A stretch of DNA of 64,000 bases, taken from contig JABTUY010000005.1 in assembly GCA_015075165.1 (NCBI GenBank), positions 372,001 through 436,000 on the forward strand. Direction: 5' to 3'. The notes beneath the pieces are model-generated. The model did not search any database. It was not told the origin of the DNA and worked only from the letters and a program-made list of their open reading frames with translations. This document shows, piece by piece, positions 41,674 through 50,651 of this stretch. This DNA comes from Ideonella sp. GTDB lineage: Bacteria > Pseudomonadota > Gammaproteobacteria > Burkholderiales > Burkholderiaceae_C. A program made the position numbers and the translations under genes. The stretch's first letter is position 1, and every line of letters starts with the position of its first letter.

Positions 41674-42753
41674 ATGGAGCAGCAGCACAGCAAGGGGCGC
41701 GCGCCCGACCCGCGGCGCCGTGTGGTGGCCGGCGCCGCCGCGGCCGCGTTGGCGGCACCGTGGGTGGCGCTGCGCGCGCAGGCCAAGCAGGTGGTGGTGC
41801 GCACCGGCGGCGGTGGCTACGACGAGGCCAAGCGCGCGTCGGTCTACGAACCGTTCACGCGCGAGACCGGCATCGAGATCGTGCTGGTGGCCGCCAACGC
41901 CACCAAGATGCTCGCGCTGGCACGTTCGGGTTCGAGCGAGATCGATGTCTACGACACCAACGACGAGACGCTGCTGCAGCTCGAGCGCGCCAACGGCCTG
42001 GCACCGATCGGCTACGGCGCGTTTCGCTTCACCGACCCGGCCGATCTCGACCCGGCGGTGCGCAAGCCGCAGTTCGTCGGCCACTCGTACTTCGCCACGC
42101 TGCTGGGCTACAACACGAAGCACTTCAAGCCCGGCAGCGAGCCCAAGTCGTGGGCCGAGTTCTGGGATGTCAAGCGCTTTCCGGGCCCGCGCTCGCTGCC
42201 GAACCCGTCGCTCGGCGAGCCGGCGCTCGAGTTCGCGCTGCTGGCCGATGGCGTGCCGATGGCCAGCCTGTACCCGCTGGACGTCGAGCGCGCGCTGAAG
42301 AAGCTGGCCGAGATCCGCGGCTCGATCGTCAAGTTCTGGGACGCCGGCGCGATGTCGGTGCAGTTGCTGATCGACGCCGAGGCCACGCTGGTGGGCCTGT
42401 GGAACACGCGGCTGTACGAGGCGCGTGGCAAGGGCGCGCCGGTGGAGGCGCAGTGGAACCAGAACCAGGCGGCGCTGGTGGCGTTCGGCGTCAACCGCCA
42501 TGCACAGAACGCCGTGCATGCGCAGACCTTCGTCGACTACTGCCTGAGTGCGCCGACGCAGACGCGCTGGATGCAGGCGGTGACCGCGATGCCGGCCAAC
42601 CGCAAGGCGCAGGCGGTGGCCTCGCCGACGCTGCGCGACCCGGCCAGCGGCGCGCTGTGGGTGAGCTCGCGCGGCTTCATGCGCGACATCGCCTGGTGGG
42701 CCGACAACAAGCAGCGCGTGGCCGAGCGCTGGCAGCGCTGGGTGCTCGGCTGA
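41674..42753 (+). CDS. ABC transporter solute-binding protein (spermidine/putrescine-type), Tat-like signal
   Basis: A 359-residue extracellular binding protein. The N-terminus has RRRVVAGAAAAALAAPWVALRAQA, a twin-arginine-like signal. The mature part contains YEPFTRETGIEIVLV, KSWAEFWDVKRFPGPR, KFWDAGAMSVQLLIDAEATL and RDIAWWADNKQRVAERWQRW, matching the PotD/family-1 group used for polyamines, opines or similar cations. It opens an operon with an ATPase, two permeases and a PrpD-like enzyme, and is a paralogue of the protein encoded at 52719. Confidence 0.88.
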   Translation: MEQQHSKGRAPDPRRRVVAGAAAAALAAPWVALRAQAKQVVVRTGGGGYDEAKRASVYEPFTRETGIEIVLVAANATKMLALARSGSSEIDVYDTNDETLLQLERANGLAPIGYGAFRFTDPADLDPAVRKPQFVGHSYFATLLGYNTKHFKPGSEPKSWAEFWDVKRFPGPRSLPNPSLGEPALEFALLADGVPMASLYPLDVERALKKLAEIRGSIVKFWDAGAMSVQLLIDAEATLVGLWNTRLYEARGKGAPVEAQWNQNQAALVAFGVNRHAQNAVHAQTFVDYCLSAPTQTRWMQAVTAMPANRKAQAVASPTLRDPASGALWVSSRGFMRDIAWWADNKQRVAERWQRWVLG

Positions 42754-42761
42754 ACCGCGCG

Positions 42762-43892
42762 ATGGATGCCTCCGCCAGCCCGCTGGTGTCACCGCCGGCG
42801 GCAGGGGTGGCGGCGGGCCGCGGCGCGATCGAGCTGCGCGGCGTGATCAAGCGCTACGGCGACGAGCGCGTGGTCGACCGCCTGTCGCTGGCCATCGCAC
42901 CGGGCGAGTTCTTCTCGCTGCTCGGGCCCTCGGGCTCCGGCAAGACCACCACGCTGATGATGCTGGCCGGCTTCACCGAGGCCGACGAGGGCGAGATCCG
43001 CATCGACGGCCAGGATGTGGCGCGCACGCCGCCGCAGCGGCGCGGGCTGGGCATGGTGTTTCAGAACTACGCCGTGTTTCCGCACATGAACGTGTTCGAC
43101 AACATCGCGTTCCCGCTGCGTGCGCGCGGCCTGCCGCGCGCGCAGATCGACACCGAGGTGGCGCGTGCGCTCGAGCTGGTGCAGTTGCAGCGCCACGCGG
43201 CCAAGTACGCGCGCGAACTCTCCGGCGGCCAGCAGCAGCGCGTGGCGATCGCACGCGCGATCGTCTACTCGCCGCCGGCGGTGCTGATGGACGAGCCGCT
43301 CGGCGCGCTCGACAAGAACCTGCGCTACGACATGCAGGCCGAGATCCGGGAGATCCAGCGCCGGCTGGGCATGACGGTGGTCTACGTCACGCACGATCAG
43401 GAAGAGGCGCTGAACATGTCCGACCGCATCGCCATCCTCGAGCGTGGCCGCATCGCGCAGCTCGGCCGCCCGGCCGAGGTCTACGAGCGGCCGGTGAACC
43501 GCTTCGTCGCGCAGTTCCTCGGCGAGGCCAACCTCGTCGCCGGCCGCGTGCAGGCGCTCGAGGCCGGCGTGGCGCAGTTCGCGGCCGACGACGGCGGGCT
43601 GCGCGCGTCGGTGCCGGCGGCCGCCGGCTGGGCGCCCGGCCAGGCCGCACTGCTGTTCGTGCGGCCCGAGAAGCTGGTGCTGTGCGGCAGCGGCGACGCG
43701 CTGCTGCACGCCGGCGTGCGCCGCCGCTCGTTCCTCGGCGGCGTCATCCGCTACGAGCTGCAACTGAGCGGCGGCGGCGAGCTGAAGGTCGACGTGGCCA
43801 ACGCCGCGCACGCGCTGCGCCCCGAAACCGGCGAGCGCGTCGGCGTGCGCTGGCGCGGCGCCGATCTGTCGCTGCTGCCGCTCGACACGTGA
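42762..43892 (+). CDS. PotA-like ABC transporter ATP-binding protein
   Basis: A 376-residue importer ATPase. Walker A GPSGSGKT, Q-loop FQNYAVFPHMNV, signature LSGGQQQRVAIARAIV, Walker B VLMDEPLGALD and the H-loop THDQEEALNMSDR are all present. A C-terminal TOBE domain starts at about residue 290 (VRPEKLVL). The ATG at 42762 follows the binding-protein stop by 8 nt, and its own stop overlaps the next gene (GTGA). Confidence 0.9.
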   Translation: MDASASPLVSPPAAGVAAGRGAIELRGVIKRYGDERVVDRLSLAIAPGEFFSLLGPSGSGKTTTLMMLAGFTEADEGEIRIDGQDVARTPPQRRGLGMVFQNYAVFPHMNVFDNIAFPLRARGLPRAQIDTEVARALELVQLQRHAAKYARELSGGQQQRVAIARAIVYSPPAVLMDEPLGALDKNLRYDMQAEIREIQRRLGMTVVYVTHDQEEALNMSDRIAILERGRIAQLGRPAEVYERPVNRFVAQFLGEANLVAGRVQALEAGVAQFAADDGGLRASVPAAAGWAPGQAALLFVRPEKLVLCGSGDALLHAGVRRRSFLGGVIRYELQLSGGGELKVDVANAAHALRPETGERVGVRWRGADLSLLPLDT

Positions 43893-44770
43893 GCAGCCTG
43901 CAGGCCGCCACCGGGCCCGCGCCGCCACTGCCGCGCGCGCGGCCCGACGCGCGCTGGCTGCTGCTGCCGGCGCTCGCGATGCTGGTGGTGGGCTTTGCGC
44001 TGCCGCTCGGCTCGTTCTTCGTGCGCGTGTTCGTGCTCGACAACGAGCCGCGCGCGATGGCCGGCGCATTCGTCGACGTGCTCGGCTCGCCGGTGATGCT
44101 CAACGCGATGGCGATGACCAACGGCATCGCGCTGGTCGTCACGCTGGCGGTGCTCATCGTCGGCTACCCGGTGGCCTACTTCCTCACCACCGACCGCGGC
44201 TGGCGCTTCACGGCGGTGATCTTCTGCATCGTCGTGCCGTACTTCACCAGCGTGATCGTGCGCACCTATTCGTGGATGGTGCTGCTCGGGCGCAACGGCG
44301 TCGTCAACCGCGCGCTGCTCGAAACCGGCCTCATCGAGCAGCCGCTGCCGCTGATGTACAACAAGCCGGCGATCGTGCTGGCGATGTCGTACGTGCTGCT
44401 GCCGTACATGGTGCTGACGCTGTATGCCGCGATGCGCGCGATCGATCCGTCGCTGATGCGCGCCGCCGCCAGCCTGGGCGCCAGCGGGCGCTTCGCGTTT
44501 CGCCACGTGTTCCTGCCGCTGTCGATGCACGGCGTGCTGGCGGCGTGCCTGATCGTGTTCATCCTCGCGCTCGGCTTCTTCATCACGCCGGCGCTGATGG
44601 GCGGGCCGGCCGACGTGATGATCGCGATGCTGATCGAGCGCGCCGCCGAGGTCACGCTCGACTGGCGGCTGGCGGCCATCCTCTCGCTGGTGCTGCTCGG
44701 CGCGACGCTGCTGCTGTACGCGCTGTACTTCCGCTTCGCCGACGCGAAGCGCCTGTTGGCAGGAGTGTGA
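43889..44770 (+). CDS. PotB-like ABC transporter permease
   Basis: A 293-residue permease with six or so helices and the coupling loop MRAAASLGASGRFAFRHVFLPLS (EAA-like). It starts at GTG 43889, overlapping the ATPase stop. PYFTSVIVRTYSWMVLLG is typical of PotB proteins. It forms the membrane channel with the next gene product. Confidence 0.88.
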   Translation: MSSLQAATGPAPPLPRARPDARWLLLPALAMLVVGFALPLGSFFVRVFVLDNEPRAMAGAFVDVLGSPVMLNAMAMTNGIALVVTLAVLIVGYPVAYFLTTDRGWRFTAVIFCIVVPYFTSVIVRTYSWMVLLGRNGVVNRALLETGLIEQPLPLMYNKPAIVLAMSYVLLPYMVLTLYAAMRAIDPSLMRAAASLGASGRFAFRHVFLPLSMHGVLAACLIVFILALGFFITPALMGGPADVMIAMLIERAAEVTLDWRLAAILSLVLLGATLLLYALYFRFADAKRLLAGV

Positions 44771-44805
44771 AGTGAACCACCCCCGAAGCCGCACGGAGGC
44801 CTGAC

Positions 44806-45606
44806 GTGAACGGCGCCTCGTGGTGGCTGAGGGCGATCGTGTGGGTCGCCAGCGTCGTGCTGATCGCGCCGATCGTGATCGTGGTCATCGTCGCGTTCTC
44901 GGGCGGCGCGTACCTGAAGTTCCCGCCCGACTCGCTGTCGCTGCGCTGGTTCCAGGTGTTCTTCGGCGACCCGCGCTGGCGCGAGTCGATCTGGTTCAGC
45001 CTGCAGATCGGCCTGATCGCCTGCGCGATCGCCACCGGTGTCGGCTTCTTCGCCGCCTACGCGCTGGTGCGCAGCCGGCTGAAGGCCAAGACGCTGGTGC
45101 TGTCGCTGCTGCTGACGCCGATGATCGTGCCAGCGGTGGTCACCGCGATCGCGATGTACTTCATGTCGGCGGCGGTCGGCCTGGTCGGCAGCACGCTGTG
45201 GCTGGGCTTCTGCCACGCGGTGATGGCGCTGCCGGTGGTGCTGCTGATCCTGCTGTCGACGCTGAACGGCGTCGACGTCAACCTCGAGCGCGCGGCGCTG
45301 AGCCTGGGTGCCAGCCGCACGCGCGTGTTCACGCACGTGGTGGTGCCGCTGGCGGCGCCGGGGCTGGCCTCGGCGGCGCTGTTCGCGTTCCTCACCTCGT
45401 TCGACGAGCTGATCATCTCGCTGTTCCTGGCCGACGTGCGCATGCAGACGCTGCCGGTGCGCATCTGGAACAGCCTGCACCTCGACGTGCAGCCGACCAT
45501 CGCCGCGGTCAACGCCTTCCTGATCGCGGTGACCGGCCTGGTGCTGCTGACCGAAGCGGCGCTGCGCCGCGCCAAACCACGCGGCCCCGGCCGCACCACG
45601 CCCTGA
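44806..45606 (+). CDS. PotC-like ABC transporter permease
   Basis: A 266-residue permease with the EAA-like loop LERAALSLGASRTRVFTHVVVPLAAPG and the end-segment FDELIISLFLAD. The start is the GTG at 44806, with GGAGG 6 nt upstream. It is the second channel subunit of the importer, and the following gene is 7 bp away. Confidence 0.88.
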   Translation: MNGASWWLRAIVWVASVVLIAPIVIVVIVAFSGGAYLKFPPDSLSLRWFQVFFGDPRWRESIWFSLQIGLIACAIATGVGFFAAYALVRSRLKAKTLVLSLLLTPMIVPAVVTAIAMYFMSAAVGLVGSTLWLGFCHAVMALPVVLLILLSTLNGVDVNLERAALSLGASRTRVFTHVVVPLAAPGLASAALFAFLTSFDELIISLFLADVRMQTLPVRIWNSLHLDVQPTIAAVNAFLIAVTGLVLLTEAALRRAKPRGPGRTTP

Positions 45607-45613
45607 GCGTTGT

Positions 45614-47041
45614 ATGAGCGTCGCACCCACCACCCACCCATCCACCGAGACGCCCGGCGCGACCGCGAGCGTCGCCGCCTGGCTGGCCGGACTGCGCTTC
45701 GACGAGCTGCCCGCCGAGGTGGTCGAGCACGTCAAGTGGTGCCTGCTCGACACCGTGGCCTGCGGCCTCGGCGGGCGCCGCTCGGCCGAAGGCGATGCGC
45801 TGATCGCGCTGTCGCACGCCACCGGCGGCGGCGCCGGCGGCCACACGGTGTTCGGCGAGTCGCAGCACTTCGGGCTGCTGCAGGCGGCGCAGACCAACCG
45901 CGTGCTGATCAACGTGCTCGACTACGACGACACCGTGATCGGCACCGGCCACATGAGCTCGGTGGCGGTGGCCGCCGCGCTGGCGATGGGCGAGCGCTGC
46001 CACAGCAGCGGCGCGGCGCTGCTGGCCGCGCTGGCGCTGGCCTACGAGATGCCGCTGCGCCTGCGCCAGGCGGTGAACCCGACGCTGCCGGTGTTTCGCA
46101 GCACGTTCGAGCGCGTGGACAGCGGCGTGCACTTGTGCGCCACCATCGTCGCCGCGCGCCTGCTGCAGCTCGACGCCGGCGGCTTCGCCGATGCGCTCGG
46201 CCTCACCGGCCACCTGCGGCCGTGGCACGTGACGACGCCGCCGATGTCGACGCACGGCATGCCCAGGTGGTTCAAGGTGACGCAGGGCGACGTGCTGGTG
46301 CCGGGCCTGCAGGCGGCGCTGCTGGCGCAGCGGGGCGTGCAGGGCGACCGCACGATGTTCGACGCCGAGCGCAACTACGCGGCCCATGTCGGCTCCGACC
46401 GCTACGACGTGGCGCCGCTGCTGGCCGGCCGCGACGCCGCCTACCAGCTGCTGGGCATCGGCTTCAAGCAGCAGCCGTGCTGCCGGCACAGCAGCGCCTT
46501 CGCCGACGCGCTGGCGCAGATCCGCGCCGAGCACCGCCTCGAACCCGAGCGCGTGCGCCGCGTGCGCGCGCTGGTTCACCAGTGGACGCACGACAACCTC
46601 GCCAGCGTGCACCCGCAGCACATGATCGGCGCGCAGTTCTCGATGCCGCATGCGCTGGCGATGGTGCTGCTCGATGTGCCGCCCGGGCCCGCGTGGTACC
46701 GCGACGAGATGCTGTTCGGCGCCGAGGCGGCCGCGTTGCGCGAGCGCGTGCAGCTGGTGCACGACGCGCAGGCGCAGCACCACTACGACGTGGAGAAGCG
46801 CTACGCCGGCGCGGTGGAGGTCGAGACCGTCGACGGCGCGGTGCTGCGCGCGTTCGTGCCGGCACCCAAGGGCGCCGCGGCGCGGCCGTTCACCGAGAGC
46901 GACCACCGCGACAAGCTGTTCGCGCTGGCCGCCGAGGCGCGGCTGCCGCGTGCGCAGGTGCAGCGGCTGTGGGACACGCTGCGCAGCGCCGAGCGGCTGC
47001 GCGACGTGAACGAGCTCACGTCGCTGCTGGCGCCGCACTGA
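45614..47041 (+). CDS. MmgE/PrpD family protein
   Basis: A 475-residue protein of the MmgE/PrpD fold, whose known members include 2-methylcitrate dehydratase, cis-aconitate decarboxylase and iminodisuccinate epimerase. Recognisable pieces: VVEHVKWCLLDTVACGLGG, LDYDDTVIGTGHMSSVAVAAALA, FKQQPCCRHSSAFADAL and AQFSMPHALAMVLLD. Located last in the ABC importer operon, it probably acts on the imported compound. The substrate cannot be deduced. Confidence 0.85.
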   Translation: MSVAPTTHPSTETPGATASVAAWLAGLRFDELPAEVVEHVKWCLLDTVACGLGGRRSAEGDALIALSHATGGGAGGHTVFGESQHFGLLQAAQTNRVLINVLDYDDTVIGTGHMSSVAVAAALAMGERCHSSGAALLAALALAYEMPLRLRQAVNPTLPVFRSTFERVDSGVHLCATIVAARLLQLDAGGFADALGLTGHLRPWHVTTPPMSTHGMPRWFKVTQGDVLVPGLQAALLAQRGVQGDRTMFDAERNYAAHVGSDRYDVAPLLAGRDAAYQLLGIGFKQQPCCRHSSAFADALAQIRAEHRLEPERVRRVRALVHQWTHDNLASVHPQHMIGAQFSMPHALAMVLLDVPPGPAWYRDEMLFGAEAAALRERVQLVHDAQAQHHYDVEKRYAGAVEVETVDGAVLRAFVPAPKGAAARPFTESDHRDKLFALAAEARLPRAQVQRLWDTLRSAERLRDVNELTSLLAPH

Positions 47042-47218
47042 TCCGGCCGGTCAACGGCCGTTGCGCCGGTCCGTGCCGCGCTCACCCCCGCAGTGTGCAG
47101 TGTGAACAGGCCCTAGGTGAAAACGAAGGGTCGACGGTGCGGTGACCGATCCCATCATGGACGGTAGTGGCCGGCACGGCACGCGACCGTGCGGTCGCGG
47201 TTGACTGGCGGCGGTGGT

Positions 47219-48703
47219 ATGCAAGTACCGGTTCACCTGAGCGCTGAGGCGGCACGCACCCTGCAGGAGCAGCTCTTCGACGAGCTGGTGCGGCAGATCG
47301 AGGATGGCCGCCTGAAACCCGGCATGCAGATGCCGGCGACGCGGCAGTTGGCCGCCGACCTCGGCATCTCGCGCAACACGGTGTCGCTCGTCTACGAGAA
47401 GCTGTCGGCAGAGGGCTTCATCGAAGGCAAGCCGCCGCAAGGCACGTTCGTCACGGCTCTCGGGGCGCGGTCGCTGTTGTCACGCGGCGCGCCAGCGACC
47501 GGCCCGGCGCCGCGCCAGCCGGCGGGGCCGCGTACGCGAACGCCGTTTCCGGGGATCATGCATGCGCTGCATCCGCCACGCGTCGACGGCGAGCGCCGGC
47601 TGGAGTTCGACTTCTGGGTCGGTCGGCCCGATCCACGGTTGTTTCCTGCGCAGACCTGGCGCGGGCTGATCGAGCGGTCGCTCGCCGGCATGCAGCATGG
47701 CGACGGCAGCTATGGCGAGCCGGCCGGTCTCGCGCCGCTGCGCAAGGCGGTGGCGAACCACGTCGGTGCCGCGCGCGGCATTGTCTGCTCTGCGGACGAA
47801 GTGGTCATCACCAACGGCATCCAGGAGGGCATCAACATCGTTGCCCGCCTGCTGCTGCGTGGCGACGCATGCGTCGGCATGGAGCATCCGGGGTACGCCG
47901 GCGCGGCCAACGTGTTCGCCAGCTATGACGCGCAGCTGCTGCCGGTCTCCGTGGACGACGAGGGCGCGGTGCCCGGTGCACTGCCGGCCCGGTGCCGCCT
48001 GATGTACCTGACGCCGGCGCACCAGTACCCGAGCGGCGTGACGCTGTCGATGCAGCGCCGGCGCGAGTGGCTGCACTGGGCGGCGCAATGCGGTGGCTAC
48101 CTGATCGAGGACGACTACGACTGCGACTTCTACTACGACAGCGCCCCGCTGCCGGCGATGAAGGCGGGCGACAAGGCGGACCAGGTGATCTACCTGGGCA
48201 CGTTCTCCAAGAGCCTGGCCGCAGGCATGCGCCTGGGCTACATGATCGTGCCGCGCGAGCTGCGCGATGAGGTGGCCACCGTCAAGGGCCTGCTGACCAA
48301 CGGCTCGCCGTGGCTGGTGCAGACGTCGATGGCGGAGTTCATCGACAGTGGCGAGTTCGTGCACCACCTGCGGCGGCTGCGCCGGCATTACGCCGCGCGG
48401 CGCGACGCGCTGGCGCGTGCGCTCGCGCACGACCTCGGCACGGTACGGCTAACCGGCACGCACGCCGGTATGCACGTGCTGTGGCAGCCCGGGCCCGACC
48501 TGCCGCCGATCGCCGAGATCGAGCGGCGCGCGCGTGCGCAGGGCGTGGGCGTGTACGACCTGCGTCGCGGCAACGCCTGGGTCGAAGCCGATCGGCTCGA
48601 GCCGCGGTGGGAGCGATCGCTGCTGCTGGGCTATGCGGCGCTCGACGAGCAGGAAATCGCCGCCGGCATCGAGCGCCTGCTGCGGGCCCTTCGCCGCGGC
48701 TAG
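47219..48703 (+). CDS. MocR/PdxR-type transcriptional regulator
   Basis: A 494-residue GntR-aminotransferase fusion. The GntR winged helix is at 14-75 (LPATRQLAADLGISRNTVSLVYEKL-like). From about 125 a fold-type I aminotransferase domain follows, with YGEPAGLAPLRKAV and GTFSKSLAAGMRLGY, whose Lys331 should bind pyridoxal phosphate. The ATG at 47219 sits after a weak GGCGGTGG. It lies between the ABC importer and haoAB, in the same direction as both, and could control either; MocR regulators often respond to amines or amino acids. Confidence 0.88.
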   Translation: MQVPVHLSAEAARTLQEQLFDELVRQIEDGRLKPGMQMPATRQLAADLGISRNTVSLVYEKLSAEGFIEGKPPQGTFVTALGARSLLSRGAPATGPAPRQPAGPRTRTPFPGIMHALHPPRVDGERRLEFDFWVGRPDPRLFPAQTWRGLIERSLAGMQHGDGSYGEPAGLAPLRKAVANHVGAARGIVCSADEVVITNGIQEGINIVARLLLRGDACVGMEHPGYAGAANVFASYDAQLLPVSVDDEGAVPGALPARCRLMYLTPAHQYPSGVTLSMQRRREWLHWAAQCGGYLIEDDYDCDFYYDSAPLPAMKAGDKADQVIYLGTFSKSLAAGMRLGYMIVPRELRDEVATVKGLLTNGSPWLVQTSMAEFIDSGEFVHHLRRLRRHYAARRDALARALAHDLGTVRLTGTHAGMHVLWQPGPDLPPIAEIERRARAQGVGVYDLRRGNAWVEADRLEPRWERSLLLGYAALDEQEIAAGIERLLRALRRG

Positions 48704-48884
48704 AGCGCCGACCCGGGTCGCGCCGTCCGCGACAGCCATGGCGCCGTCTCCGATGGCTCCATCGTCCCGCTGCGGCATGGCCCTTGCGACGGCCGATCGC
48801 GGGGCCGACGATCCCGGCGTGAGCTGAGAAGTCGATCCACCGCGCGATGGCGCCAGCCTCGCGTGCACGCCACAGGGGACGAAG

Positions 48885-50651
48885 ATGCGAGGGATCCTGG
48901 TTCGAGCTCTGACCGTCGCCACACTGATGACGGTGCTGGTCGTGACCGCGCACGCTCAGATCTGGGAGACCGTGCCCGACGAGCAGCTCAAGGCACTGAA
49001 TCTCAGTCGCTCCGCCAAGCCCAAGGAGCTCTACGACGCGCTGGTGGCGCGCTACAAGAGCAACCTCAACAAGGGCAAGCTCGCCAAGTGGTGGGAGCCC
49101 ACGTCGATGGACCAGTACTTCGCGCCGAGCCTTTTCTACAAGCCGCCTGAGCTGAACATCGAGACCACCCGCGAGCAGTGCGTGCAGTGCCACGAGGCGG
49201 TGACGCACGGCTGGGTCAAGTCGTGGCAGCGCAGCGTGCACGCCAACCTCGACCAGATCCGCGCGTTGCCGGCGAGCGATTCGCGCGCCTACAAGAAGAC
49301 GATCATCGCCCAGGTCGAGCAGAACCTGCAGGCACAGGGCCTGCTGCGTCAGGGTACGCCGCTGAAGGAGGTGGCCTGCATCGATTGCCACATGGGCGTC
49401 GGCAAGACGAGCGGCAATCACGCGCGCGATCTGCACCTGCCCAGCCGCGCCGACTGCGGCAGCTGCCACATCAAGCAGTTCGCCGAGGCCGAGTCCGAGC
49501 GCGATACGCAGGTGTGGCCACAGAAGCAGTGGGAGCAGGGCCATCCGTCGCACGCGGTGGACTACACGGCCAACGTCGAGACGGCCACCTGGGCCGCGCT
49601 GCAGCAGCGCGAGGTCGCGGCCGGCTGCACGATGTGCCACTACAACCAGACCAAGTGCGACGGCTGCCATACGCGGCACGAGTTCTCGACCGTCGAGGCA
49701 CGCAAGCCGGAGGCCTGCTCCACCTGCCACAACGGCGTCGATCACAACGAGTACGAGCAGTACCTGCTGTCCAAGCACGGCACGGCCTACCAGGCGCACG
49801 GCGCCAAGTGGGACTGGAACGCGCAGTTGGCCGATGCGTTCGCCAAGGGCGGGCAGGGCGCGCCCACCTGCCAGACCTGCCACATGGAATACAAGGGCAA
49901 GTACAGCCACAACGTGACACGCAAGGTGCGCTGGGGCTTCCTGCCGTTCAAGAGCATCGTCGACAACATCGACCACCCGTGGTTCGCCGAGCGCAAGGAG
50001 GCCTGGACCCAGACCTGTTCGCAGTGCCACAGCCCGCGCTTCGCGACCCGCTATCTCGACATGGTCGACTCCGGCATCAAGGAGGGAGTCAAGCTGGTCG
50101 AGGACACGCGCAAGGTGGTGCAGAAGCTCTACGACGACAAGCTGCTGGTCGGCCAGAAGACCAACCGGCCTGCGCTGCAGGAACCGGAGAAGGACGAACC
50201 CGGCGCGTTCAACTCGTTCTTCTTCAGCAAGGGCAACACTTCGACCGTGGTCGATCGCACGTTCGCCGAGATGTGGGAGCAGCACATCGCGCGCTACATG
50301 AAGGGTCTGCAGCACGTCAATCCGGGCGGCTGGACCTACTCGCACGGCTGGTCCGACCTGATCAAGGACCAGACGATCATCAACGAGCACGACACGCTGT
50401 TGCGCGAGAAGGCGCAGACCGAGCAACGCCTGCAGAAGCTCGAAGCCGGGTCGCGCCGCACCTCGTGGTTCAACTACGGCAGCGAGTCGACCACGGCCGG
50501 CGCGCAGCGCTGGTTGTCCGAGCGGCCGCTGCTGGCCACCGGAGGTTTGGCGCTAGCGGGCGGCGGGCTGCTGCTCGGTGCGGCGGGCATCGGCCGACGT
50601 CGGCGCGACCCCGAGAACGAAGCAACGGATCGCGATGGCCGCTGCGACTGA
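48885..50651 (+). CDS. haoA: Octaheme hydroxylamine dehydrogenase family cytochrome
   Basis: A 588-residue periplasmic multiheme cytochrome. A signal peptide (to about residue 24) is followed by exactly eight CXXCH motifs at 99, 165, 191, 248, 258, 278, 329 and 378, the count and spread of hydroxylamine oxidoreductase. The fifth follows the fourth closely (CTMCH, CDGCH). Tyr485 in GGWTYSHGW stands where the tyrosine crosslinked to the catalytic P460 heme is expected from the length, so oxidation of hydroxylamine rather than reduction is plausible; this assignment is inference. A C-terminal helix (LLATGGLALAGGGLLLGAAG) and RRRR tail suggest membrane anchoring. haoB follows, overlapping by 17 bp. 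Confidence 0.9.
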   Translation: MRGILVRALTVATLMTVLVVTAHAQIWETVPDEQLKALNLSRSAKPKELYDALVARYKSNLNKGKLAKWWEPTSMDQYFAPSLFYKPPELNIETTREQCVQCHEAVTHGWVKSWQRSVHANLDQIRALPASDSRAYKKTIIAQVEQNLQAQGLLRQGTPLKEVACIDCHMGVGKTSGNHARDLHLPSRADCGSCHIKQFAEAESERDTQVWPQKQWEQGHPSHAVDYTANVETATWAALQQREVAAGCTMCHYNQTKCDGCHTRHEFSTVEARKPEACSTCHNGVDHNEYEQYLLSKHGTAYQAHGAKWDWNAQLADAFAKGGQGAPTCQTCHMEYKGKYSHNVTRKVRWGFLPFKSIVDNIDHPWFAERKEAWTQTCSQCHSPRFATRYLDMVDSGIKEGVKLVEDTRKVVQKLYDDKLLVGQKTNRPALQEPEKDEPGAFNSFFFSKGNTSTVVDRTFAEMWEQHIARYMKGLQHVNPGGWTYSHGWSDLIKDQTIINEHDTLLREKAQTEQRLQKLEAGSRRTSWFNYGSESTTAGAQRWLSERPLLATGGLALAGGGLLLGAAGIGRRRRDPENEATDRDGRCD

